Positions 1 to 5,628 of a DNA stretch of 10,565 nucleotides are shown here, in pieces. This DNA comes from DASVEE01 sp036399695 (lineage in GTDB: Bacteria; Acidobacteriota; Thermoanaerobaculia; Gp7-AA8): contig DASWMP010000202.1 in assembly GCA_036399695.1 (NCBI GenBank), forward strand, positions 1 to 10,565. The letters run 5' to 3'. The notes beneath the pieces were generated by a model that was not told the DNA's origin, searched no databases, and saw only the letters and a program-made list of their open reading frames with translations. Position 1 is the stretch's first letter, and each line of letters starts with the position of its first letter. The position numbers were made by a program, and so were the translations under genes.

Positions 1-95
1 AGAGTGTCTGTCCCACATTGAATGCCAGCGTGCCCGCGGGTGCCCGATATTCGGCGGAATCTGAATGTGGGACAGACACTCCTGTCTGTCCGCGC
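1..95. repeat. Inverted pair of REP-like palindromic repeats
   Basis: Positions 64-95 carry a 32-bp element with a hairpin: stem GGACAGAC (70-77), loop ACTCCT, stem GTCTGTCC (84-91), preceded by AATGTG. Positions 2-20 are the reverse complement of the first part of the same element, cut by the window edge or truncated there. The two copies face each other across 43 bp, as in BIME-style pairs. An identical 32-bp copy sits inside the PEP carboxylase gene at 3212-3243, so this is a dispersed family. A perfect 14-bp palindrome, GCGCCCGCGGGCGC (92-105), overlaps its right end. The element lies downstream of the amidohydrolase remnant. No gene is seen in 1-192. Confidence 0.75.
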
Positions 96-192
96 CCGCG
101 GGCGCCGGTTCATCGACGGCAGAACCAAGGGAGTAGATCGAGGCGCACCGTTTTGAGACACCCTCCGCACAGCCACCGCACTCCGATATCCG

Positions 193-492
193 TTACAGCC
201 CTTCCCGCCACACCACCTTGCCGCCAACCATCGTCAGGACGCTCATCGTCTTCGGCAGCTCCGGCGGAGCGACCGTGAATACGTCCTGCGACAGGACCGC
301 GAGATCCGCCAGCTTCCCGGCGGCGATCGTCCCCTTCTCCCGCTCCATCCCTTCAGCGAACGCCGAGCCGCGCGTGTACGCGATCACCGCCTGCTCCTGC
401 GCGAAGCGGCGCATCGATGCCACCAGCGCTTCGTCGTCGACACCGGCCGCTGTCCGCGCGTCATGCACCCGCAGCCCGTGCTCGAAATGCAT
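193..492 (-). pseudogene. C-terminal remnant of YtcJ-like amidohydrolase
   Basis: The translation from ATG at 492 down to the stop at 193 is 99 aa. Its last ~70 residues match the C-terminal end of the Amidohydro_3/YtcJ family: an AYTRGSAFAEG segment, then EKGTIAAGKLADLAVLSQD, then a closing VGGKVVW strand. These form the last helix and the small beta-sandwich that closes the barrel. The TIM-barrel core with the metal-binding HxH and the other catalytic residues is absent. The family is normally about 500-600 aa. The reading frame stays open upstream to 816, but that part is low-complexity sequence antisense to the neighbouring hydrolase gene and shows no family resemblance. The fragment is therefore probably a decayed or truncated gene whose 5' part was lost where the DUF457 gene now starts. 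Where the homology really begins (about 410-492) cannot be fixed by eye. It is unlikely to be catalytic. Confidence 0.65.
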
Positions 493-522
493 CCGCGCAT
501 GATAGAGCGGAGCCTCCCACGC

Positions 523-528
523 TAAACT
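523..528 (+). promoter_or_regulatory. Candidate -10 box (TAAACT) for the DUF457 gene
   Basis: TAAACT ends 7 nt before the TTG start at 536. A transcript initiated from it would begin at or next to the start codon, so it would be leaderless. No Shine-Dalgarno sequence is visible before the TTG, which fits. No convincing -35 box is seen. Confidence 0.25.
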
Positions 529-535
529 CCCTCCC

Positions 536-1540
536 TTGGACCCGATCACGCACGCTCTCGCCGGAGCCGCACTCGCCTGGGCCGCTACCGGCGACCGGCT
601 CGGGCGGCGTGCGCTTCTCGTTGGAGCGGCGGCCGCGCTGCTTCCCGACATCGACGTCGTCATCCGCAGCGCCGCCGATCCGCTGCTGGCCATCGAGCAC
701 CATCGCGGCTTCACCCACGCCCTCGTCACCGTCCCCCTTGGCGGCGCGCTGGCGGCGCTGCCTTTCACCCGTGGACTCGATCGCGTGCAACGCGGCTGGG
801 CCATCGGCGCCGGCATCCTCGCCTATCTTTCGCACCCGCTGCTCGACGCCGCCACGACTTACGGCACGCGCCTCTTCTGGCCCGTCTCCCGCTACCGGGT
901 TGGGCTGGACGTCATCTCCATCGTCGACCCGATCTTCACGGTCCTCGTGCTGATCGCCGCCATCGCCGCGTTCAAGGCGCGGAGGACGGTCGTCCTCATC
1001 GCCCTCGCGTTGACCGTGGTGCTTCTCGCCGGCGGCTACGTCCAGCGCGAGCGCGCCACCGCTGCCCAGACGCGCGTGGCCGCTGCCAGAGGGGACCAGC
1101 TCCGGCGCGGCGCCGTCTTCCCCACGATCGGCAACACTCTCGTCTGGCGCTCCGTCTACCAGACCGCCGCCGGCACGCTGCGCATCGATCGCATTCGCGT
1201 CCCCTGGTTCGGCGGCGCCCAATACGCAACCGTCACGAGCGTACCCATCGTGACCATCGAGGCGGCCGGCAACGACGCGAGTGTCCGCCGCGACTTCGCC
1301 CGCTTCGCCTGGTTCAGCGATGACTGGCTCGCGCGAGCGCCCGCCGACGCCACCGTCATCGGCGACGCCCGTTACTCGCTGCGCAACGACCGCTACGATC
1401 CGGTCTGGGGCATCCGCCTCCACCCTGGAGCCACACCCCCGATCGAATGGGTCAACCGCACCCGCAAGCGCGACCTCGGCGCCGGCCAGCTCTGGCGCGA
1501 AGTGACCGGCCAGGATCCCGCCCTGCGCCCGGTGCCGTAG
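536..1540 (+). CDS. Membrane-bound metal-dependent hydrolase, YdjM/DUF457 family
   Basis: 334 aa. The start is TTG: translation from it gives MDPITHALAGA, the typical N-terminus of this family, and no ATG fits. Family motifs are all present: THALAG at 5-10, LLPDID at 35-40, the HHRGFTHA signature at 55-62 (H56, H61) and LSHPLLDAATTYGTRLFWP at 98-116 (H100, D104). The conserved His/Asp residues are the presumed metal ligands. Hydrophobic helices cover roughly 24-40, 62-76, 86-99, 128-147 and 150-168. The remaining ~165 residues form a soluble domain with RIDRIRVPWFGG near its start, found in the longer members. The family (PF04307) is annotated as a predicted inner-membrane hydrolase. Its substrate is not established, and YdjM in E. 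coli is an SOS gene. The gene appears to stand alone: the codirectional ppc follows 168 bp later, across repeat DNA. Confidence 0.85.
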   Translation: MDPITHALAGAALAWAATGDRLGRRALLVGAAAALLPDIDVVIRSAADPLLAIEHHRGFTHALVTVPLGGALAALPFTRGLDRVQRGWAIGAGILAYLSHPLLDAATTYGTRLFWPVSRYRVGLDVISIVDPIFTVLVLIAAIAAFKARRTVVLIALALTVVLLAGGYVQRERATAAQTRVAAARGDQLRRGAVFPTIGNTLVWRSVYQTAAGTLRIDRIRVPWFGGAQYATVTSVPIVTIEAAGNDASVRRDFARFAWFSDDWLARAPADATVIGDARYSLRNDRYDPVWGIRLHPGATPPIEWVNRTRKRDLGAGQLWREVTGQDPALRPVP

Positions 1541-1599
1541 CGAAATCGCCCTTCGCGCCGGCGCCCGATGATCGATTCCGCCCGGATCTCCCGTTAGCG

Positions 1600-1640
1600 G
1601 AAGTAGGGGCAGTCTCACGACTGCCGCCCATCGCTACTTC
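1600..1640. repeat. Two-tier hairpin between DUF457 gene and ppc
   Basis: The inner perfect stem is GGCAGTC (1608-1614) and GACTGCC (1619-1625) around the loop TCAC. The outer perfect stem is GAAGTAG (1600-1606) and CTACTTC (1634-1640), with an asymmetric bulge between the tiers. It could act as a transcription end or mRNA-stabilising structure for the DUF457 gene, though no U-tract follows. It looks more like another dispersed palindromic repeat than a classical terminator. Confidence 0.55.
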
Positions 1641-1653
1641 GAGGGAGAACCTT

Positions 1654-1680
1654 CCATGGCCCATTGGTCCCATGGGCTCC
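1654..1680. repeat. Short 9-bp tandem repeat (TGGNCCCAT type)
   Basis: CCATGG, CCCATTGG and TCCCATGG follow each other with a roughly 9-bp period and near-palindromic symmetry. It fills the space just ahead of the ppc start. Only about two and a half units are present, so it may be a simple-sequence remnant. Confidence 0.35.
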
Positions 1681-1696
1681 GCGCCCCCCCCCGTCA

Positions 1697-1702
1697 TACA
1701 CT
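1697..1702 (+). promoter_or_regulatory. Candidate -10 box (TACACT) for ppc
   Basis: TACACT ends 6 nt before the chosen ATG at 1709. Initiation at the usual distance would put the transcript start on the ATG. There is no purine-rich ribosome binding site in the intervening TCCCCC. No good -35 is visible at 16-18 bp spacing. Confidence 0.25.
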
Positions 1703-1708
1703 TCCCCC

Positions 1709-4387
1709 ATGCCGCCCTCCCCGGACCAGCCTCTCCGCGACGACGTCCACCTCCTCGGCGATCTCCTCGGGCAGACGCTGCGCGAGCAGGCTGGGACGGA
1801 CCTCTTCGCCATGGTCGAGCGCGTCCGTGCGCTCGCCAAGAGCGGGCGCGCCGGCGACGCCGCCGACTTTGACCGCCTCACCGCGCTCCTCGCGGAGCTG
1901 CCGACAGCCGAGGCCTTGCCGGTGGCGCGGGCGTTCGCACATTTTCTCAGCCTGGCGAACGTAGCCGAGCAGCATCACCGCGTCCGCCGCCGCCGCGACT
2001 ATCAGCGCGATCCCGGCGCGCGGCCGCAGCCCGGCTCCTTCGACGAAGTCATGGGCCGTCTCCGCCAGCAGGGCATCGCCGAGGAGCAGCTCTTCGAGAG
2101 CGTGGCCTCGCTGCGGATCGAGCTCGTCCTCACCGCCCATCCGACCGAAGTCGTACGCCGCACCCTCCTCCAGAAATACACCCGCATCGGCGAGCTGCTC
2201 GCGCACCGCGATCGTCGCGACCTCACGATTCCCGAGCAGCGCGAAACCATCGACGACCTGCGCCGCGAGATCACCTCCGCGTGGGAGACGGACGAAGTAC
2301 GCCACACACGCCCGACGCCGCTCGACGAGGTGAAGGGAGGCCTTTTCATCTTCGAACAGACGCTGTGGGACGCGCTGCCGCGTTACCTCCGCGCGCTCGA
2401 CGAGGCGCTGCGTACCCACACCGGCCGCGCGCTGCCGCTCGACGCCGCGCCGATCCGCTTCGGCTCCTGGATCGGCGGCGATCGCGACGGCAACCCCAAC
2501 GTCACCGCCGCCGTCACCCGCGACGCCTGCCTCCTCGCCCGCTGGGTCGCCGCCGACCTCTACCTCCGCGAAGTCGACGCCCTGCGCTCCGAGCTCTCCA
2601 TGAAATCCGGCTCCGCCGAGCTCCCCCAGGTCGATGAGCCCTACCGCGCCATCCTCAAGGAAGTGCGCGACCGCCTCCGCCTGACGCGCGACGCCATCGA
2701 ACAGGCGCTGGGCAGAGCAGAGCCATCCTCAATCCTCAATTCTCAATCCTCAATCCCCTTACAGGACCTCCTCGATCCTCTCCTCCGTTGCCACCGTTCG
2801 CTCCACGAGACCGGCAACGGGCTGATCGCCGACGGCAGGCTCCTGGACCTCATCCGCCGCGTCCACGCCTTCGGGCTCACGCTCGTGCGCCTCGACGTGC
2901 GTCAGGACTCCGCGCGTCACACAGCGCTCCTCGACGCCATCACGCGCCAGCTCGGCCTCGGCAGTTACGCCGGCTGGCCCGAAGAACAGCGGCAGGAGTT
3001 CCTGCTCCGCGAGCTCGCCTCCCGCCGTCCCCTCATCCCCCGCGATCTGGAGCTCGACGACGACGCGCGCGAAGACCTGGCCACCTTCCACGCCGTGGCC
3101 ACGATCCCCCGCGACTCCCTCGGCGCCTACGTCATCACCATGGCCGGCCAGCCGTCCGACGTCCTCGGCGTCGCCCTGCTCCAGAAAGAAGCGCTGGCCA
3201 GCGAGCAATCCAATGTGGGACAGACACTCCTGTCTGTCCGCGCGCCGCTGCGAGTCGTCCCCCTCTTCGAGACCATCGACGACCTTCGCCGCGCCGGCGA
3301 GACCATGACGCAACTCCTCCGCCTCGATGCCTACCGCACGATCATCGACGGCCGGCAGGAAGTGATGGTCGGCTACTCCGATTCGTCGAAAGACTCCGGC
3401 CGCTTCACCGCCGCCTGGGAGCTCTTTCAGGCGCAGGAGCAGATCGTCGCCGCCTGCCGCGACGCCGGCATCGAGCTCACGCTCTTCCACGGCCGCGGCG
3501 GCAGCGTCGGGAGAGGTGGCGGGCCGACCTACCTGGCCATCGCCTCGCAGCCTCCCGGCTCCGTCGATGGCCGGCTGCGCGTCACCGTGCAGGGTGAAAT
3601 GATCCAGGCCGAATTCGGCCTCGTCGGCATCGCCCTGCGCACCCTTGAGGTCTACACCACCGCCACCCTCGACGCCACGCTCGCGCCGTCCGCGCCGCCG
3701 CGCGACGCCTGGCGCACCGCCATGCAGCGCATGTCCGACGCCTCGCGCCGCGGCTACCGGGAGCTCGTCTACGAGACCCCGCGCTTCATCGACTACTTCC
3801 GCACCGCCACACCGGAAGTCGAGCTCGGAGAGATCAACATCGGCAGCCGCCCGGCACGGCGCGGCGGCGCGAAGAAAGGAGTCGAGTCGCTACGCGCCAT
3901 CCCCTGGCAATTCGCCTGGACCCAGAACCGCCTGCTGCTGCCGTCATGGCTCGGCGTCGACAACGCCCTCGAGCAGTGCACTGCCGACGACGACGCGCTG
4001 CTGACCGAGATGATGCGCGAGTGGCCCTTCTTCCGCTCGACGATCGAGCTGATCGAGATGGTGCTGGCGAAGGCGGAGGCGCGCATCGCCGCCTACTACG
4101 ACCGCCTCCTCGTCCCCGCCCCCCTCCACGACCTCGGCCAAACCCTCCGCGACCGCCTGCTGCACACCGTCGAACAGGTGCAACGCCTCACCGGCCACGA
4201 CCGCCTGCTCGAAACCAACCCCGCCCTCCGCCGCTCCATCGACGTCCGCAACCCCTACGTCGACCCCATCAACGTAGTCCAGGCCGAAATCCTCCGCCGC
4301 CTCCGCCAATCCCCCGACGACACGCTCCGCGACGCGTTCATCACGACGGTAAACGGCATCGCGGCGGGCATGCGCAACACGGGGTGA
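1709..4387 (+). CDS. ppc: Phosphoenolpyruvate carboxylase, with two in-frame repeat-derived insertions
   Basis: 892 aa from the ATG at 1709. The frame is open from 1664, but family-like sequence begins only after this ATG. The enzyme carboxylates PEP with bicarbonate to oxaloacetate, the anaplerotic feed of the TCA cycle, in the cytoplasm. All hallmark motifs are present: VLTAHPTEVVRRT with catalytic H144, GSWIGGDRDGNPN at 252-264, GYSDSSKDSGR with K561, LFHGRGGSVGRGGGP at 592-606 (H594, R596), VQGEMIQAEFG from 627, IPWQFAWTQNRLLLPSWLG near 731-749 and the conserved C-terminus RNTG at 889-892. Two stretches look foreign. Residues 339-352 are encoded by a TCCTCAA heptamer repeat. Residues ~498-513 contain a complete REP hairpin copy, placed between LLQKEA and LRVVPLFETIDDL, segments that normally lie close together. 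Both keep the frame, so the gene looks intact and probably functional. Confidence 0.95.
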   Translation: MPPSPDQPLRDDVHLLGDLLGQTLREQAGTDLFAMVERVRALAKSGRAGDAADFDRLTALLAELPTAEALPVARAFAHFLSLANVAEQHHRVRRRRDYQRDPGARPQPGSFDEVMGRLRQQGIAEEQLFESVASLRIELVLTAHPTEVVRRTLLQKYTRIGELLAHRDRRDLTIPEQRETIDDLRREITSAWETDEVRHTRPTPLDEVKGGLFIFEQTLWDALPRYLRALDEALRTHTGRALPLDAAPIRFGSWIGGDRDGNPNVTAAVTRDACLLARWVAADLYLREVDALRSELSMKSGSAELPQVDEPYRAILKEVRDRLRLTRDAIEQALGRAEPSSILNSQSSIPLQDLLDPLLRCHRSLHETGNGLIADGRLLDLIRRVHAFGLTLVRLDVRQDSARHTALLDAITRQLGLGSYAGWPEEQRQEFLLRELASRRPLIPRDLELDDDAREDLATFHAVATIPRDSLGAYVITMAGQPSDVLGVALLQKEALASEQSNVGQTLLSVRAPLRVVPLFETIDDLRRAGETMTQLLRLDAYRTIIDGRQEVMVGYSDSSKDSGRFTAAWELFQAQEQIVAACRDAGIELTLFHGRGGSVGRGGGPTYLAIASQPPGSVDGRLRVTVQGEMIQAEFGLVGIALRTLEVYTTATLDATLAPSAPPRDAWRTAMQRMSDASRRGYRELVYETPRFIDYFRTATPEVELGEINIGSRPARRGGAKKGVESLRAIPWQFAWTQNRLLLPSWLGVDNALEQCTADDDALLTEMMREWPFFRSTIELIEMVLAKAEARIAAYYDRLLVPAPLHDLGQTLRDRLLHTVEQVQRLTGHDRLLETNPALRRSIDVRNPYVDPINVVQAEILRRLRQSPDDTLRDAFITTVNGIAAGMRNTG
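2726..2753 (+). repeat. Heptanucleotide tandem repeat inside ppc
   Basis: Four head-to-tail 7-mers: TCCTCAA, TCCTCAA, TTCTCAA, TCCTCAA. They encode part of residues 339-352 of PEP carboxylase (PSSILNSQSSIPLQ). The low-complexity Ser/Asn/Gln composition stands out from the surrounding Arg/Glu/Leu-rich helices. Gain or loss of a single unit would shift the frame. It resembles the short tandemly repeated heptamers (STRR) known from cyanobacteria in style, not in sequence. Confidence 0.7.
3212..3243 (+). repeat. REP-like palindromic repeat copy inside ppc
   Basis: This stretch is identical over 32 bp to 64-95. The hairpin stem is GGACAGAC (3218-3225) and GTCTGTCC (3232-3239), loop ACTCCT. It is read in frame as NVGQTLLSVRA, residues 502-512 of PEP carboxylase. 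The flanking residues ASEQS may belong to the same insertion. Confidence 0.85.
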
Positions 4388-4450
4388 AAGGGCAGCGGGC
4401 CGCTCAAATACGCGTGCCGATGACCGGCACCAGCGTCGCTCCGCGCTCCT

Positions 4451-4810
4451 CTACCACCGGTGCCATACCCGCACGCGATCCTCTTCCACGATCCAGAGAT
4501 GACCGTCGAGCGGCTCTTCCGCCAGCAGTGGCAACACTGATTCGAAGACACTCACGATGTGCGCTTTGGATTGGCTGCGGAGGCGGAGAACGATGATGTC
4601 GGGGTACTCCTCCGGAGGAAACGAGGTGATGTCGGCGAAGTCGAGATCGAGCGTCACCATCGCGCGCCGTTCGCTCTTGCAGACGGCGGCAAGCTCGACG
4701 TCCGGCCGTCCGTTCAGCGTCTGCTCGCGTGCAGTACAGACGTCATGACCATTCGCCGCGAGTAGCGCAACGATCGCGTCCGGGAGATTTTCGTCGATCT
4801 TGAACTGCAT
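4451..4810 (-). CDS. DUF5615 PIN-like toxin
   Basis: 119 aa from the ATG at 4808-4810, giving MQFKIDENLP, the typical family start. A TTG one codon upstream is possible but less likely. The protein is a small PIN-like (Mut7-C-related) putative nuclease. The acidic residues expected for metal binding are visible: D6 and E7 near the N-terminus, D37, and the TLDLDFAD segment (D55, D57, D60). It ends with the usual VRVW strand. The antitoxin stop TGA and this ATG share one base (TGATG), so translation is probably coupled. DUF5615 proteins paired with DUF433 proteins are predicted type II toxin-antitoxin modules. The RNase activity and its target are inferred from the PIN-like fold, not shown here. 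The gene converges with ppc, with 63 bp between the two stops and no clear terminator. Confidence 0.88.
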   Translation of the reverse strand: MQFKIDENLPDAIVALLAANGHDVCTAREQTLNGRPDVELAAVCKSERRAMVTLDLDFADITSFPPEEYPDIIVLRLRSQSKAHIVSVFESVLPLLAEEPLDGHLWIVEEDRVRVWHRW

Positions 4811-5046
4811 CAAGCCGTTCTCGGAATCGGCACCATTCGCTCGTGCGCGAGCTCCGCGGCATACGAGATCGCGGCGTGGACATCTTCGATCTTCAGAGTC
4901 GGATACTCGGCGACGATTTCCTCAGCCGAGAGCCCGGCTGCCAGGTTGTCGAGAATGACGGACACGAAGATGCGCGTGCCACGAATGCATACTTTGCCGT
5001 GACAAATCTCAGGATCCGACGACAGCCTCTCTCTCCAGCTCACCAT
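4810..5046 (-). CDS. DUF433 antitoxin
   Basis: 78 aa. The DUF433 pattern is clear: DPEICHGKVCIRGTRIFVS at 11-29, then a helical segment ILDNLAAGLSAEEIVAEYP (31-49) and LKIEDVHAAISYAAELA. The family is a small winged-helix-like DNA-binding domain that serves as the antitoxin, and probably the operon repressor, for DUF5615 or VapC-like partners. The ATG at 5046 follows a strong Shine-Dalgarno-like run (GGAAGGAGG) with unusually short spacing. It is the first gene of the two-gene operon and its stop overlaps the toxin start by one base. The ~80 bp upstream hold three palindromes, at 5060-5080, 5079-5090 and 5118-5129, any of which could be its operator. Confidence 0.88.
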   Translation of the reverse strand: MVSWRERLSSDPEICHGKVCIRGTRIFVSVILDNLAAGLSAEEIVAEYPTLKIEDVHAAISYAAELAHERMVPIPRTA

Positions 5047-5048
5047 TC

Positions 5049-5057
5049 CCTCCTTCC
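5049..5057 (-). promoter_or_regulatory. Shine-Dalgarno of the antitoxin gene
   Basis: On the minus strand, GGAAGGAGG lies just upstream of the ATG, with only about 2 nt between AGG and the start codon. It is the only strong ribosome binding site I see in the window. The hairpin at 5060-5080 begins only a few bases further upstream. Confidence 0.6.
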
Positions 5058-5059
5058 CA

Positions 5060-5090
5060 CCGACAGCAGGCTGCTGTCGGCTCGCGAGCC
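5060..5090. repeat. Two abutting palindromes in the toxin-antitoxin leader
   Basis: The arms CCGACAGCAG (5060-5069) and CTGCTGTCGG (5071-5080) are perfectly complementary around a single G. GGCTCGCGAGCC (5079-5090) is a second perfect 12-bp palindrome sharing two bases with the first. They lie between the candidate -10 at 5092-5097 and the antitoxin start. They could therefore be operator sites, a 5'-UTR hairpin next to the Shine-Dalgarno, or dispersed repeats. A further perfect palindrome, ATGATGCATCAT, is at 5118-5129. Confidence 0.6.
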
Positions 5091-5091
5091 G

Positions 5092-5097
5092 ATTCTA
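5092..5097 (-). promoter_or_regulatory. Candidate -10 box (TAGAAT) of the toxin-antitoxin operon
   Basis: TAGAAT on the minus strand matches TATAAT at five of six positions and sits about 46 bp upstream of the antitoxin ATG. The -35 region is weak. The palindromes at 5060-5090 would lie at and just after the transcript start. Confidence 0.35.
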
Positions 5098-5184
5098 AGA
5101 CACTGGCCACACGCAGCATGATGCATCATCACCAGAGTCATACCGCGATGAGTCCGACTGGCGGTGGCGGTGGCCCCCTGAGCC

Positions 5185-5245
5185 AGACGACGCTGGTCGT
5201 CTGTTAACGGTGGTCAGCGACGGGCCGCATATCCGTCACTGACCA
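5185..5245. repeat. Two hairpins left of the 21-bp array
   Basis: AGACGA (5185-5190) pairs with TCGTCT (5197-5202). TGGTCAGCGACGG (5211-5223) pairs with CCGTCACTGACCA (5233-5245) at 12 of 13 positions around a 9-nt loop. They merge into the degenerate left edge of the tandem array and may be worn-out units of it. The 582-bp gap 5047-5628 contains no convincing gene. Confidence 0.5.
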
Positions 5246-5256
5246 CCGGGCCTCAC

Positions 5257-5424
5257 CAGTGGCACGATCCTGCCCACCAGTGACGCTTCCGGTCTTACTA
5301 GTGGCGTTATCCTGCCCATGGAGTCAGGTCCAAAGTCTCATAGTGAGACTTCCGGTCTTACTAGTGAGACTTCAGGTCTTACTAGTAAGACTTTGCCTCT
5401 CACCAGTGAGGTGCCGGATCTCAC
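5257..5424. repeat. 21-bp imperfect tandem array with internal dyads
   Basis: Eight consecutive 21-bp units start at 5257, 5278, 5299, 5320, 5341, 5362, 5383 and 5404. The best units read TAGTGAGACTTCCGGTC then TTAC. The first four show a 42-bp dimer pattern: units 1 and 3 share ATCCTGCCCA. Each unit contains a near-palindrome (AGTGAGAC / GTCTTACT), and the junctions form ACTAGT, a second palindrome about half a unit away. There are no unique spacers, so it is not a CRISPR array. A plus-strand frame reads a heptapeptide such as SETSGLT through the units, but it lacks a start signal and family resemblance. The array lies downstream of the S41 protease gene and upstream of the toxin-antitoxin promoter region. 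Confidence 0.75.
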
Positions 5425-5492
5425 TCGCGCCGTCACCGTGAGGCGTCTCGCGGACGCTACGCGCGTGAGGGCGAACGTCACGGACGCGGAGA

Positions 5493-5602
5493 CTGGAGCG
5501 CCGGCATCCTGCCGGCTGGTCCGCCGGCTTCCAGCCGGCGTGCGCTCGATGGTGGATTGGATCGTCCGGCAACGGCACGCCGGCAGGATGCCGGCGCTCC
5601 AG
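5493..5602. repeat. Long inverted repeat (24-bp perfect arms) after the S41 gene
   Basis: The left arm 5493-5516 (CTGGAGCGCCGGCATCCTGC...) and right arm 5579-5602 are perfect reverse complements over 24 bp. Inside, GCCGGCTGG (5511-5519) pairs with CCAGCCGGC (5531-5539). Each arm is itself partly palindromic. The structure starts 26 bp past the protease stop codon (5629), so it may end or protect that transcript. It may also be a miniature mobile or REP-type element: no transposase, target duplication or TA ends are evident. Confidence 0.7.
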
Positions 5603-5628
5603 ATGCGCTGACCATCGATGATCGGCGG

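Noticed and set aside
493..816. Upstream half of the amidohydrolase frame
   Set aside because: Open by chance opposite the DUF457 gene; Ser/Ala/Arg-rich with no amidohydrolase barrel motifs.
461..1618. 385-aa open frame on the minus strand over the DUF457 gene
   Set aside because: Composition is Gly/Asp/Arg-rich with no family motifs. It mirrors the codon structure of the clear plus-strand DUF457 gene, as expected for high-GC antisense frames.
4388..4450. Bidirectional terminator between ppc and the toxin gene
   Set aside because: I looked for a GC hairpin with a T-tract and found no convincing stem in these 63 bp.
5257..5424. CRISPR array
   Set aside because: Units are directly adjacent and diverged, with no unique spacers of 30 or more bp and no cas genes in the window.
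5318..5611. Small plus-strand frame with SETSGLT heptapeptide repeats
   Set aside because: The peptide periodicity follows from the 21-bp DNA repeat. There is no ribosome site, the frame runs on through an unrelated inverted repeat, and dyad symmetry argues for a DNA-level role.
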